Below, one piece after another: positions 49,139 through 56,948 of a stretch of DNA of 64,000 nt. The notes beneath the pieces were generated by a model. It worked only from the letters and a program-made list of their open reading frames with translations, was not told the origin of the DNA and did not search any database. Source of the stretch: Actinopolymorpha alba DSM 45243 (GTDB lineage Bacteria > Actinomycetota > Actinomycetes > Propionibacteriales > Actinopolymorphaceae). Location of the stretch: positions 124,001 to 188,000 of the forward strand of contig NZ_KB892707.1 in the NCBI RefSeq assembly GCF_000373925.1, given 5' to 3'. Position 1 is the stretch's first letter, and each line of letters opens with the position of its first letter. Position numbers and translations under genes: made by a program.

Positions 49139-49348
49139 ATGAGCACCGAGAACGCACAGTGGTTCTACTGCCTGCGGCATCACCGTGTCGAACCCTTCGA
49201 GGGCTGCAAGGCCGCCGATCGGCTCGGACCCTATCCCAGCGTCGCCGAGGCTGAGGGTGCCCTCGAAAAGGTCGCCCAGCGCAACGAAAACTGGGACAAC
49301 GACCCCCGCTGGAACGACGACGACAACGGCGCCGACGACGAACGCTGA
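49139..49348 (+). CDS. Small acidic conserved protein
   Basis: This 69-residue protein begins MSTENAQWFYCLRHHRVEPFEGCKAADRLGPYPS and ends in a strongly acidic run (NWDNDPRWNDDDNGADDER). The WFYCL-H-V-E pattern, GPY and NE-x-W-D-x-DP-x-W-ND motif recur in small proteins of many actinobacteria. The short FYCL-H-x11-C-x6-GPY arrangement suggests a compact fold with a possible metal site. The function is unknown. ATG at 49139 follows GGGGAAAGC. It is divergent from map and convergent on the histone-like gene. Confidence 0.75.
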   Translation: MSTENAQWFYCLRHHRVEPFEGCKAADRLGPYPSVAEAEGALEKVAQRNENWDNDPRWNDDDNGADDER

Positions 49349-49442
49349 GCACCTCGTCGGGCGCCGGTCAGCGAACGCCGAGCCCGACCCGGCCGCCTCG
49401 GCGGAACCAATCCGGCGTGGGCGTACCTAACGGGGGATTGGG

Positions 49443-49484
49443 CTGGGCGTGGTGACGTGCCACGGCGTACGTCGCCACACCCAG
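49443..49484. terminator. Hairpin between convergent genes
   Basis: CTGGGCGTGGTGACGT (49443-49458) pairs with ACGTCGCCACACCCAG (49469-49484) over 16 positions with two mismatches, one a G-U pair. It lies just past the end of the histone-like gene and about 95 bp past the small acidic protein gene. Confidence 0.6.
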
Positions 49485-49488
49485 TCGC

Positions 49489-50199
49489 CTACATCATCCG
49501 TCCGGATGCCCGGCGCGACATTCCCCGCATCGTCTTCGGGGTCGTCGCACGCGTGGCACGCGTGGAGCGCTTGGCGATCGAGGCGGAGCGGGTCGCCGTC
49601 GACTTCCGCATGGACGTTCTCCTGGTGGCGGCCTTCTTGGTGGTCGAGCGCTTCGCCGCCTTCTTCGCGGGAGCCCGCTTCGTGACCTTCTTCGCGGGAG
49701 CCCGCTTGGTGACCTTCTTGGCGGGTGCCCGCTTGGTGACCTTCTTGGCGGGTGCGCGTTTGGTGACCTTCTTGGCGGCCTTCTTCGCAGGTGCGCGCTT
49801 CGCCACCTTCTTGGCGGCCTTCTTCGCGGGGGCTCGCTTGGCGGCTGCCTTCTTCGCGACCTTCTTGGCCGGAGCCCGTTTGGCCGGAGCCCTTTTGGCG
49901 GCGGCCTTTTTGGCGGGCGCCTTCTTCGCCGCCTTCTTGGCGGCAGTCCGCTTGGCAGCAGCCTTCTTTGCCGGCGTTGCCTTCCTGCGGCCCGGAGCGG
50001 CCTTGCGTCCGCCGGTGACCATCTCGGTAGCCTCCTGGGCGATCTTCCTCGCCCTCGTCGTCCGCTTCGTGATGGACTTGGCCGTCGACCTCGCGGTCGC
50101 CCGAGCAGCAGAGACCGCGGACTTCGTGGCGGCCGCCGCCGAGCCAGGTCGTCGCTGGGTGGTCGCGGCCCTGGTTACTGCATTCCTTCGTGTGGGCAC
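49489..50199 (-). CDS. Histone H1-like Lys/Ala/Pro-rich nucleoid protein
   Basis: This 236-residue protein is almost entirely Ala, Lys, Arg, Pro and Thr, like the C-terminal tails of histone H1 and the Lys-rich tails of actinobacterial HU proteins. It probably binds and compacts DNA non-specifically. The middle is built of PAKKA and APAKKVTKR repeats. At DNA level three tandem 27-bp units (49682-49762) and a partial fourth encode the latter. There is no HU domain. GTG at 50197-50199 follows GGGAGGC; an upstream in-frame ATG adds an unlikely segment. The 225 bp upstream are AT-richer than the surroundings and probably contain the promoter. Repeat number may vary between strains. Confidence 0.82.
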   Translation of the reverse strand: MPTRRNAVTRAATTQRRPGSAAAATKSAVSAARATARSTAKSITKRTTRARKIAQEATEMVTGGRKAAPGRRKATPAKKAAAKRTAAKKAAKKAPAKKAAAKRAPAKRAPAKKVAKKAAAKRAPAKKAAKKVAKRAPAKKAAKKVTKRAPAKKVTKRAPAKKVTKRAPAKKVTKRAPAKKAAKRSTTKKAATRRTSMRKSTATRSASIAKRSTRATRATTPKTMRGMSRRASGRMM

Positions 50200-50490
50200 C
50201 GTACTGCCTCCCTCTGAGGGGACCCCGGCCTCTACCGGACCGTATGTGTATGGCAGGAACGTCATTCTCGCCTGGTGTCTATGGCAACAACGCGGTTTGC
50301 CATCCTCGGTGGATCGTGCGGCATTCAGGCGGCTCGTAAACCACGAAGGACAAACGATTTTCTTGATCCGTGGATAAACGTCTGGTCTTCGGGCCTACGA
50401 GATTTCACGACCGCAACTTCGGTGAAGGCGTGATTCTCGGTCTATCGCCAAATATGTAAACAGATTCGAGCGACCGGCGGTGCCATTTCG

Positions 50491-51078
50491 TCAAGCGTCT
50501 GGTCCTGAGATGGTGTCGAGTAGCCGGTTAAGTCGGGCACGAAGTCCGCGTAGCCGGGGTTCGCCGCTTTCTGTGGTTGCGATACTCACCAGATGTTGGG
50601 CGTTTTCGAACGACACGATGGCCTGAGTCGCCACGTCGACGGTGAGAACCTCATGCGCCAATGTGGAGAGTTCTGACTGGCCGTTTTCCAGAGCGAATAC
50701 GTTCGCGCCTTTACGGCGTACGTCATCAACGCGTTCAAGAAGGGCGTCCGGAGGAGCGGATTCCGCGACGACGAGAAGCGACTCGCCGCGGCGGGTGGCG
50801 CTCAACCGGTCGAGACCGACCGCGAGATGAGGCGGCGCCTCGGTTGGGGGATTCCAGCGCACCAGAGTGGGGGCGATCTCGGCCAGCCGCGCGAACCGCG
50901 CCTCGTCGTCGAGATGGGCAGTGAGATGCCAGGGCTCCGCATCTGGTGGGCCCATCAGGAGAAGCCCGCCTGGCCTGCGCGTGCTGGTGCGGAGCGCGCG
51001 GCCGAACTCCTTGGAACGCTCGATCCAGCGAGTCCCTTCCAGGACGTCGCGGAGCGCTCTTGCCTGCTGAAGATCCAT
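50491..51078 (-). CDS. Conserved hypothetical protein with a possible SIS-like half domain
   Basis: This 195-residue soluble protein has no assigned function. After a helical start (MDLQQARALRDVLEGTRWIERSKEF) it shows LVVAESAPPDALLERVDDVR, RKGANVFALENGQSELSTLAHEVLTVD. This resembles the second half of a SIS sugar-isomerase domain, where a Ser-rich sugar-binding loop is followed by a-x-G-a-x-V-x-a-L. The Ser/Thr loop is replaced by AESAPPD, so sugar binding is doubtful. The 225 bp downstream (50266-50490) hold no gene and are AT-rich. It is divergent from fgd. Confidence 0.6.
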   Translation of the reverse strand: MDLQQARALRDVLEGTRWIERSKEFGRALRTSTRRPGGLLLMGPPDAEPWHLTAHLDDEARFARLAEIAPTLVRWNPPTEAPPHLAVGLDRLSATRRGESLLVVAESAPPDALLERVDDVRRKGANVFALENGQSELSTLAHEVLTVDVATQAIVSFENAQHLVSIATTESGEPRLRGLRARLNRLLDTISGPDA

Positions 51079-51147
51079 CGCTCATACCGTGCCACACTGG
51101 GCGGGTGAGTGGGCAGCCTGTCGGGCTGCGACGGAGAGGGGCGTTCA

Positions 51148-52152
51148 GTGAAGTACGGCTACAAGGCTTCGGCGGAGCAGTTTGGCACTCGCGAACTTCT
51201 CGACTACGCGTTGCTCGCCGAGCGGCTCGGGTTTGACCTGGTGGCGGTGTCTGACCACTTCCAACCGTGGCGGCACACCTCCGGCCGCGCTCCACTGGTG
51301 TTCAGCTGGCTCGGCGCCCTGGCTTACGCCTCGGAGCGGATCACCATGGGCACGAGCGTCCTCACCCCGATGTTGCGTTACCACCCTTCGGTGGTGGCGC
51401 AGGGGTTCGCCACCATCGACCAGCTCGCTCCCGGCCGGGTCTTCCTCGGTGTCGGCACGGGCGAGGCGATGAACGAAGTACCCGCGACCGGTGCTGCGTG
51501 GCCGAGCGGCAAGGAGCGGCGCGCCCGCCTGGCTGAGGCCGTCACGCTGATCCGCCGGCTCTGGACCGAAGAACGCGTCGACTTCGACGGCACCTACTAC
51601 CAGACCGCCAAGGCGACCGTCTACGAACGCCCTGACGTGCCGCTGCCCATCTACGTCGCGGCGTCCGGACCGCTGGCCGGCAAGCTCGCGGGCCGGATCG
51701 GTGACGGCGTGATCGCTACCAGTGGCAAGGCGCCGGAGCTCTACGAGTCTGTCCTCGGGAACGTCCGCGAAGGTGCGGAGAGTGTCGGGCGGGATGCCAC
51801 GAAGTTCCCCCACCAGATCGAGATCAAGGTGTCGTACGACACCGACCTCGACGCCGCCAGGAAGGAATGTGCGTGGTGGGCGGCGCTCGGGTTGGCGCCG
51901 GAGCAGAAGCAGGGCGTCGAGGACCCCGTGGAGCTGGAACGCCTGGCTGACGCCGATCCGCTCGCCGGCACCAAGCGGTTCATCGTGTCGAACGACCCCG
52001 ACGAGGTGGTCGACAAGATCGCGCCGTACGTCGACCTCGGCTTCACCGAACTCGTCTTCCACGGCCCGGGCAACGACCAGCAACGGTTCCTCGAGCTGTT
52101 CGCCCGGGACGTCATGCCCAGGTTGCGGGAGCGCTGGCCGGTCACCGGCTGA
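51148..52152 (+). CDS. fgd: F420-dependent glucose-6-phosphate dehydrogenase
   Basis: This 334-residue luciferase-like enzyme oxidises glucose 6-phosphate while reducing coenzyme F420, supplying F420H2. Agreement with the mycobacterial Fgd1 sequence as I remember it is strong throughout: KYGYKASAEQFGTRELLDYA, VSDHFQPWRH (catalytic His), GTSVLTPMLRYHPSVVAQ, FLGVGTGEAMNE, RVDFDGTYY, IKVSYDTD and LVFHGPGNDQQRFLELF. GTG at 51148 follows GGAGAGGGG and gives the family length of about 336. Its presence implies that the organism makes F420, although no fbi gene is in the window. Confidence 0.92.
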   Translation: MKYGYKASAEQFGTRELLDYALLAERLGFDLVAVSDHFQPWRHTSGRAPLVFSWLGALAYASERITMGTSVLTPMLRYHPSVVAQGFATIDQLAPGRVFLGVGTGEAMNEVPATGAAWPSGKERRARLAEAVTLIRRLWTEERVDFDGTYYQTAKATVYERPDVPLPIYVAASGPLAGKLAGRIGDGVIATSGKAPELYESVLGNVREGAESVGRDATKFPHQIEIKVSYDTDLDAARKECAWWAALGLAPEQKQGVEDPVELERLADADPLAGTKRFIVSNDPDEVVDKIAPYVDLGFTELVFHGPGNDQQRFLELFARDVMPRLRERWPVTG

Positions 52153-52251
52153 GCTCCGCCGGGTGCGTCTCACGTGGCACGACCCGCCCCAGGTTGAGGC
52201 GCGTTCGCTGATCGGGCGATATTTGTCGGCGGTAATGGGCACCATGAGCGA

Positions 52252-52512
52252 ATGAACCTTCTTTCGCGGGTTGGCGCGTCGGCCGGGCTGGCCGGCCTGC
52301 TGCCGCTGCTCCTGCTCTACGCCGCGAGCGGCCTGGTCGCTCCGCTCTGGGCGGTGTGTGGGCTCGTCGTGGTCTGGGTGGTCCTCGTCGTGTTCGCGCT
52401 GCGGTGGTTCCGCCGGCGGCCGTGGGCCGTCCTGGCGATGCCCTTCGCGGGTGTCGCGGTGTGGTTAGCGCTCCTGCAGGTAGGCGAGTCGTTCCTCGGC
52501 TGGACCGCGTAG
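52252..52512 (+). CDS. Small membrane protein
   Basis: This 86-residue protein has three hydrophobic segments (AGLAGLLPLLLLYAASGLV, VVVWVVLVVFALRWF and LAMPFAGVAVWLALLQVG) and a short Arg-rich loop. I recognise no family. The start ATG at 52252 lacks a strong ribosome-binding site. It lies 99 bp after fgd on the same strand and is followed by two strong inverted repeats. Hydrophobicity and length argue for a real gene; the function is unknown. Confidence 0.55.
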   Translation: MNLLSRVGASAGLAGLLPLLLLYAASGLVAPLWAVCGLVVVWVVLVVFALRWFRRRPWAVLAMPFAGVAVWLALLQVGESFLGWTA

Positions 52513-52598
52513 GCCTGGGCTGCTGGGTACTTCCTCGAGGCTTGACGTAAGGGCGTCTTCAGGTCTGCCCGCGATATGAGACCGGACCCCTGAGCTTG

Positions 52599-52652
52599 CC
52601 GGGTTGTCATAGGTTTCTCGTTTTCTTAGCCGAGATACCTATGACAACCCGG
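52599..52652. repeat. 54-bp inverted repeat, family 2 copy (also a likely terminator)
   Basis: Arms at 52599-52620 and 52631-52652 pair over 22 bases with one mismatch; the arm contains TTGTCATAGGTTTCTCG after CCGGG. The loop is TTTTCTTAGC. A homologous 54-bp element lies at 61658-61711, and a decayed one near 42756. It follows the small membrane protein gene by 86 bp, in a convergent space. Confidence 0.75.
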
Positions 52653-52736
52653 GGTTGGCGGCGGGTTGTCCCGCGGGCTGGACGGATTGTGGCCTGATCG
52701 CGGTCCGGTTCCCGCTTCAATCAGATCCGGCTGGTT

Positions 52737-52803
52737 CATGATCAAGATGCAGAAACGCCCAGGATTCGCAGGAACCCTGGGCGTTTTCTGCATGTTGATC
52801 ATG
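52737..52803. terminator. Long bidirectional hairpin before the peptidase stop
   Basis: Arms at 52737-52763 and 52776-52803 pair over about 27 bases with one mismatch and one bulge. Inner parts read GCAGAAACGCCCAGG and CCTGGGCGTTTTCTGC, and both ends read CATGATCA or TGATCATG. It lies 36 bp past the end of the minus-strand peptidase gene and can terminate either convergent gene. Confidence 0.8.
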
Positions 52804-52839
52804 GTCCGGCGCGAGGGCGTGCTCACTCCGCCCGTTCAG

Positions 52840-54537
52840 TCACCTCGAGCCGAGTAGGGCGTCCACCCCGCGGAAAGCCGGCAGTCCGCCCGGCCAGGAG
52901 GTGGCAAAGCCGCGTGCTGCGGACGCCGCAGACGCCGCGGACTCTGCCGCCCGCGGCTCGGCGTCCGGACCTGCCGGTACAGGTACGCCCTGACAGCCCC
53001 GCGCCCCAGCGGACCCGGTCTCGAAGTAGCGGAGGATGTGGGTAACGCAGCCCGGCTCCATGAGAGCCGACCCGTGGACGTCATCCTCGACGGTGAACGT
53101 CGTCCCTCCCACGGCCTTCCGCATGTCGGCGGTCCATTCGTACACCGAGACCGACTCGTACCGATGGCCCGACAACACCAGCGAGCCGCCGCCGTGATGG
53201 AGCCGGATGCGTTCCACCGGAAGCGGCCAGCCCGCGCACGGTGGGACGAAGTTGCTCAGGACGCCGGTCACGGGATAGCGCTCGAGCCGATCCTGGTACG
53301 CCGCCCACGTGGAGTCGAAGTCGCGCGCGCCACCGTCGCCGTTGCAGAAGATGGCGGTGTTGGCCGACCTGTTGCCTTGCTCGGGCAGGCCGTCCGGCGG
53401 TGGCGGCCGCTCGCCCGGCGGAGGGCCGATCAGCTCCTTCAGCGACTCCGGTGCGGTGGGACCGGTGGCGTCCCGGAGATCCGCGAGCACCCTGGCTGTC
53501 ATGGGCCACGCCAGGGATGGCTGCGCCGAGAGGAACGCGATGGCGTACCCGTCGATGGGCATGTCGACGTCAGTGAAGTGCCGTGGATGTGCGTCGAACT
53601 CCGCCCGAAGTGCGGCGAGTGCCGCCTCCACCTGCTCGCCCGTCGTTCCGAAGCCGTACGTGGAATCGAAGCGGGCAACCCATTCGGCCATCCGGGAGAA
53701 GTCTCTGGCGGTGGCCATCGACCGGCCCGCCACGAAGGCGTCCATCCGCGGGTCAGGTGGGGCGACGCTGTCGACCCACATGCGCCCAGAGTTGCCGGGG
53801 AAGAGGTTCCGGTACACCGGACCGAGCCAGCTTCCCCAGGAGACCCCGAAGTAGTTCAGCTTCGGCTCACCGAGTGCCTTCCGGACCTGATCCAGGTCGC
53901 GGGCAATGGCGCCGGTGGTGAGGTTCCGGAGGAACTCCGGATCGGTCGCGGCGCAGACCTGGTTGGACCGCACCACCCACGCGTACACCTCTCTCGCCTG
54001 CTCCTCCGTAACCGATCCCGTCGGCTGCGGAGGCGGGTCCTCCTCTCGTGGGCAGTTGACCTTCGTGCTGTAGCCGACTCCACGCGGGTCGAAGCCGATC
54101 AGGTCATACCGCTCGTTGAGCTTCGCGCTCTGCTCCATTGAGGCGACCTCGATCGGCATGAGATAGCCGCTGCCACCGGGCCCGCCGGGGTTGAGGGCGA
54201 GGCTGCCGAGCCAACGCGCCTGGTCGGTCGCCTTCAGTCGGGTGATGGCGACCGTGATCGAGCGTCCCTGAGGCCTGTTGTAGTCCAGCGGAACTCGCAC
54301 GGTGCCGCACTCGGTGCGGTCCCAGAGCTGCCGGAACCCGGGGATGTCCGAGTCGCGCAGCCCCATTGCTCGAAGGACCTCGTCCGAGTACGTCGGACAG
54401 GCCTGCCAGCTCACGGTCTGAGGTCGGTCGGTGGACACGGACGCGGCCATCGCTGGCATTCCCGCCGCGCCCGCTCCGGTCGCGGTGAGGGCGGCCGCCA
54501 ACGCGGCCAGCCCGGCGAATGATCGTCGTAGGTTCAT
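52840..54537 (-). CDS. Secreted alpha/beta-hydrolase, tripeptidyl aminopeptidase family
   Basis: This 565-residue exported enzyme starts with a signal peptide (MNLRRSFAGLAALAAALTATGAGAAG). The alpha/beta-hydrolase core shows CGTVRVPLDYNRPQG, LNPGGPGGSGYL (oxyanion region), IGFDPRGVGYST, and the nucleophile Ser in NYFGVSWGSWLG (commonly GxSYG in the family). The C-terminal TAP-like segment has SLVLSGHRYESVSVYEWTADM and the catalytic His in GHGS-equivalent DVHGSALMEPGCVT. Family members in Streptomyces release tripeptides or act as mycelium-bound proteases (SlpD/SlpE). It is divergent from a sensor kinase gene. The C-terminal 50 residues are Ala/Ser-rich and not conserved. Confidence 0.87.
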   Translation of the reverse strand: MNLRRSFAGLAALAAALTATGAGAAGMPAMAASVSTDRPQTVSWQACPTYSDEVLRAMGLRDSDIPGFRQLWDRTECGTVRVPLDYNRPQGRSITVAITRLKATDQARWLGSLALNPGGPGGSGYLMPIEVASMEQSAKLNERYDLIGFDPRGVGYSTKVNCPREEDPPPQPTGSVTEEQAREVYAWVVRSNQVCAATDPEFLRNLTTGAIARDLDQVRKALGEPKLNYFGVSWGSWLGPVYRNLFPGNSGRMWVDSVAPPDPRMDAFVAGRSMATARDFSRMAEWVARFDSTYGFGTTGEQVEAALAALRAEFDAHPRHFTDVDMPIDGYAIAFLSAQPSLAWPMTARVLADLRDATGPTAPESLKELIGPPPGERPPPPDGLPEQGNRSANTAIFCNGDGGARDFDSTWAAYQDRLERYPVTGVLSNFVPPCAGWPLPVERIRLHHGGGSLVLSGHRYESVSVYEWTADMRKAVGGTTFTVEDDVHGSALMEPGCVTHILRYFETGSAGARGCQGVPVPAGPDAEPRAAESAASAASAARGFATSWPGGLPAFRGVDALLGSR

Positions 54538-54576
54538 GCGGCTCAGGCTGCAGAGCCCTCAGCCCACCGCGCCTCT

Positions 54577-54610
54577 GTCTGGGGTTATGGATCAACCCAT
54601 GACTCCAGAC
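54577..54610. promoter_or_regulatory. Composite dyad between peptidase and kinase genes
   Basis: GTCTGG (54577-54582) with CCAGAC (54605-54610) encloses GGGTT (54582-54586) with AACCC (54594-54598). The 34-bp dyad lies in the 114-bp divergent promoter space, 42 bp from the kinase start. It is a candidate site for the adjacent NarL-type regulator. Confidence 0.35.
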
Positions 54611-54651
54611 AGGGGCTCGGTGACCCGCGAACTCCTAAGCTTTGTCCAGCC

Positions 54652-55983
54652 ATGAAGACGTACACGACGGCGTTTCGAGCTTTGCTGGGCCGGCCGGTGG
54701 TCCAGGACGTCGGCCTGGCCGGATTGCTGTTTGTCAGTACGTCGGTGTTGATGGAGAGCCTCGGCGGAACCCCCATCCTCGCTGGCGCGCCAAAGCCCCT
54801 GGCTGAGCTGGCCACGGCGGGGATCTGGTGGTTCCTGACGAGTGCGTGCGTCGCCAGCGTGTTGGGCCGTCGCCGTTGGCCGGTCGCGATGCTGGCCGTG
54901 GCGATGGTGGCGACTGTGCTTCAGATGGCTGTGGCCGCTGGGCCGAATCCCGCCAACCTGGCCGTCCCGATCGCCCTCTACACCGTCGCGAGTCGTCGGC
55001 CGCGCAGGGAGTCTCTCGGGATCCTCTGCGCCACGTTGGTCACCGCGATGGCTTGGTCGGTGTACGTCGCGAGCGATGGCAAGATCGATGGCTGGTTGTT
55101 CAGCCAACCCCTTGAGATCAGGGCTGGGAAAGCCGCTCCGAAAGGGGATCTGCCGTTTCCGCCGCCACCACCGATGCCAACCATCGGGCTCAGTTCCCAA
55201 CTTGGGCCAACAGACTGGGGCGGATTCCCCATCCTGGGCTCGGTCCTGACCGCCGCTTGGGCGGTCGGCTCCAGTGTGCGCAGCCGGCGCGCGTACCTCG
55301 ACGAGCTCAGGGCGCGAGCACGCGACCTTGAACGCGAACGCGACCAGCAGGCCGCCCTTGCGACAGCGGCTGAGCGCGGCCGGATCACCCGCGAGCTCCA
55401 CGACGTCGTGGCACATGGCCTGTCCGTCATCGTCATGCAGGCCCAGGGTGGCATGGCGGCGTTCGCCAACCGGCCCGCGGATACGCTCGCGGCACTGAAC
55501 ACCATCGTCGACACCGGCCGGGCCTCGCTCGCCGACATGCGTCAGGTGCTGGCGGTCGACGGCGAGGTTGACAGCTCACCCCATCCGGTGCCCGGCCTCG
55601 GGCGGCTGCCTCAGCTGGTCGAGCAGGTCCGGCAGGCGGGTACGCCGGTGCTGCTACAGGTCGATGGATCGCCGGGCGTACTGCCCACCAGCGTGGACGT
55701 GTCGGCGTACCGCATTGTCCAGGAGGCACTGACCAACACCATGAAGCATGCCGGGCCCGGAGCGTGTGCCCAGGTGATCGTCGCCTACGGTACGAACGAC
55801 CTGAAGCTCGACGTGAGCGACAACGGCACGGCGCGGCCCACTGCTGACGGCGTCGGCAACGGCCTTCGGGGCATGCGCGAGCGGGTGGCGCTGCTGCGGG
55901 GTGAGTTCTTCGCCGGCCCCGGACCGCGCGGTGGTTTCGTCGTCCGCGCGCGGCTCCCGATCCAGCAGGAGTTGGTGGCATGA
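54652..55983 (+). CDS. Membrane sensor histidine kinase (DesK/NarL type)
   Basis: This 443-residue kinase has an N-terminal membrane domain of about five segments (for example VGLAGLLFVSTSVLMESLGG and VAMLAVAMVATVLQMAVAAG). A periplasmic Pro-rich loop (LPFPPPPPMPTIGL) interrupts it before the last segment. A coiled segment (DELRARARDLERERDQQAAL) leads into the HisKA_3 motif RGRITRELHDVVAHGLSVIV. The ATPase domain has IVQEALTNTMKHAGP, VSDNGT and GNGLRGMRERVALLRG. ATG at 54652. The stop overlaps the regulator ATG. Signals are unknown; such systems commonly control envelope-stress or export genes. Confidence 0.88.
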   Translation: MKTYTTAFRALLGRPVVQDVGLAGLLFVSTSVLMESLGGTPILAGAPKPLAELATAGIWWFLTSACVASVLGRRRWPVAMLAVAMVATVLQMAVAAGPNPANLAVPIALYTVASRRPRRESLGILCATLVTAMAWSVYVASDGKIDGWLFSQPLEIRAGKAAPKGDLPFPPPPPMPTIGLSSQLGPTDWGGFPILGSVLTAAWAVGSSVRSRRAYLDELRARARDLERERDQQAALATAAERGRITRELHDVVAHGLSVIVMQAQGGMAAFANRPADTLAALNTIVDTGRASLADMRQVLAVDGEVDSSPHPVPGLGRLPQLVEQVRQAGTPVLLQVDGSPGVLPTSVDVSAYRIVQEALTNTMKHAGPGACAQVIVAYGTNDLKLDVSDNGTARPTADGVGNGLRGMRERVALLRGEFFAGPGPRGGFVVRARLPIQQELVA

Positions 55984-56648
55984 TCCGCGTACTCCTGGTT
56001 GACGATCAGGCGCTGCTGCGTGCCGGCGTCCGGATGATCCTGGAGAATGCCGACGACATGGAGGTGGTCGGCGAGGCCGACGACGGTGCGGTGGCCGCTG
56101 CCATGGTGGCCGAGACCGTGCCCGATGTGGTGCTGATGGACATCCGGATGCCGGACGTCGACGGCGTGGAAGCCACCCGCCGGATCAGGACGGCCATGCC
56201 TGACGGACCGAAGATCCTGATCCTCACGACGTTCGACCTCGACGAGTACGTCTATTCCGGCCTGCGCGCCGGTGCCAGCGGCTTCATTCTCAAGGACACC
56301 CTCGCCCCCGACCTGCTGTCGGCGATCCGTGCCGTGGCACGAGGTGACGCCATCGTCGCGCCGGCCGTCACCAGGCGACTGATCGAACGCCACATCGGAG
56401 GGCGCGGAGACCCTCTTCCCCGTACCGAAGTCGAGTTGCGGGTGCTCACCGAGCGGGAACGCGAGGTCCTCGAACTCATCGCGCGCGGCCTCTCCAACGC
56501 CGAGATCGCCGGCCGCTTGTTCCTCACCGAAGGGACCGTGAAAGGACACGTCAGCCGGATCCTCGCCAAGCTCGAGCTGCGGGATCGCGTCCAGGCCGTG
56601 GTTTTCGCGTACGAATGCGGTCTGGTGCGCGCCGGCAGCACCTCGTGA
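55980..56648 (+). CDS. NarL/LuxR-family response regulator
   Basis: This 222-residue regulator is coupled to the upstream kinase through an ATGA overlap. The receiver domain has RVLLVDDQALLRAGVRMIL, phosphoacceptor Asp in VVLMDIRMPDVDG, and ILTTFDLDEYVYSGLRAGASG. The HTH has LTEREREVLELIARGLSNAEIA and LTEGTVKGHVSRILAKLELRDR. Domain structure is intact, unlike the decayed regulator at 25.8 kb. Its targets are unknown. About 300 bp without a gene follow, holding the promoter of the large glycosidase gene. Confidence 0.92.
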   Translation: MIRVLLVDDQALLRAGVRMILENADDMEVVGEADDGAVAAAMVAETVPDVVLMDIRMPDVDGVEATRRIRTAMPDGPKILILTTFDLDEYVYSGLRAGASGFILKDTLAPDLLSAIRAVARGDAIVAPAVTRRLIERHIGGRGDPLPRTEVELRVLTEREREVLELIARGLSNAEIAGRLFLTEGTVKGHVSRILAKLELRDRVQAVVFAYECGLVRAGSTS

Positions 56649-56749
56649 CTCGCCGCCGCTACGCCGAGGCGACTGCTCGGCTATGACGCATTAAGGCGTA
56701 CCGCCAGTGCTCGTTGAGCCGATGATACGACCAGTCTGACGTCAGTTTA

Positions 56750-56778
56750 TTGACATGTTAATACTGCATTACTACGGT
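56750..56778 (+). promoter_or_regulatory. Consensus promoter with long leader upstream of the glycosidase gene
   Basis: TTGACA (56750-56755) and TACGGT (56773-56778) are separated by 17 bp in an AT-rich patch. This is the best housekeeping-type promoter I saw in the window. Transcription from about 56785 would give a leader of roughly 164 bases before the ATG at 56949. No clear long hairpin is seen in that leader. Confidence 0.6.
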
Positions 56779-56948
56779 GCGATGTGTTCTCCTCAGCTCG
56801 GTGGAGACAGCGCAGATCCGGTCCGTTCGTTGCGACCTTGCCTCCGGTTTTTGATCTTCCTTGTTCCAGCGACACATCCTCAGTGGTGGCGTTCCCGGGA
56901 TTGAAGGACTGATCCCGGCAGAGCGCCCCGGAATCGAGAGGTGCCACC

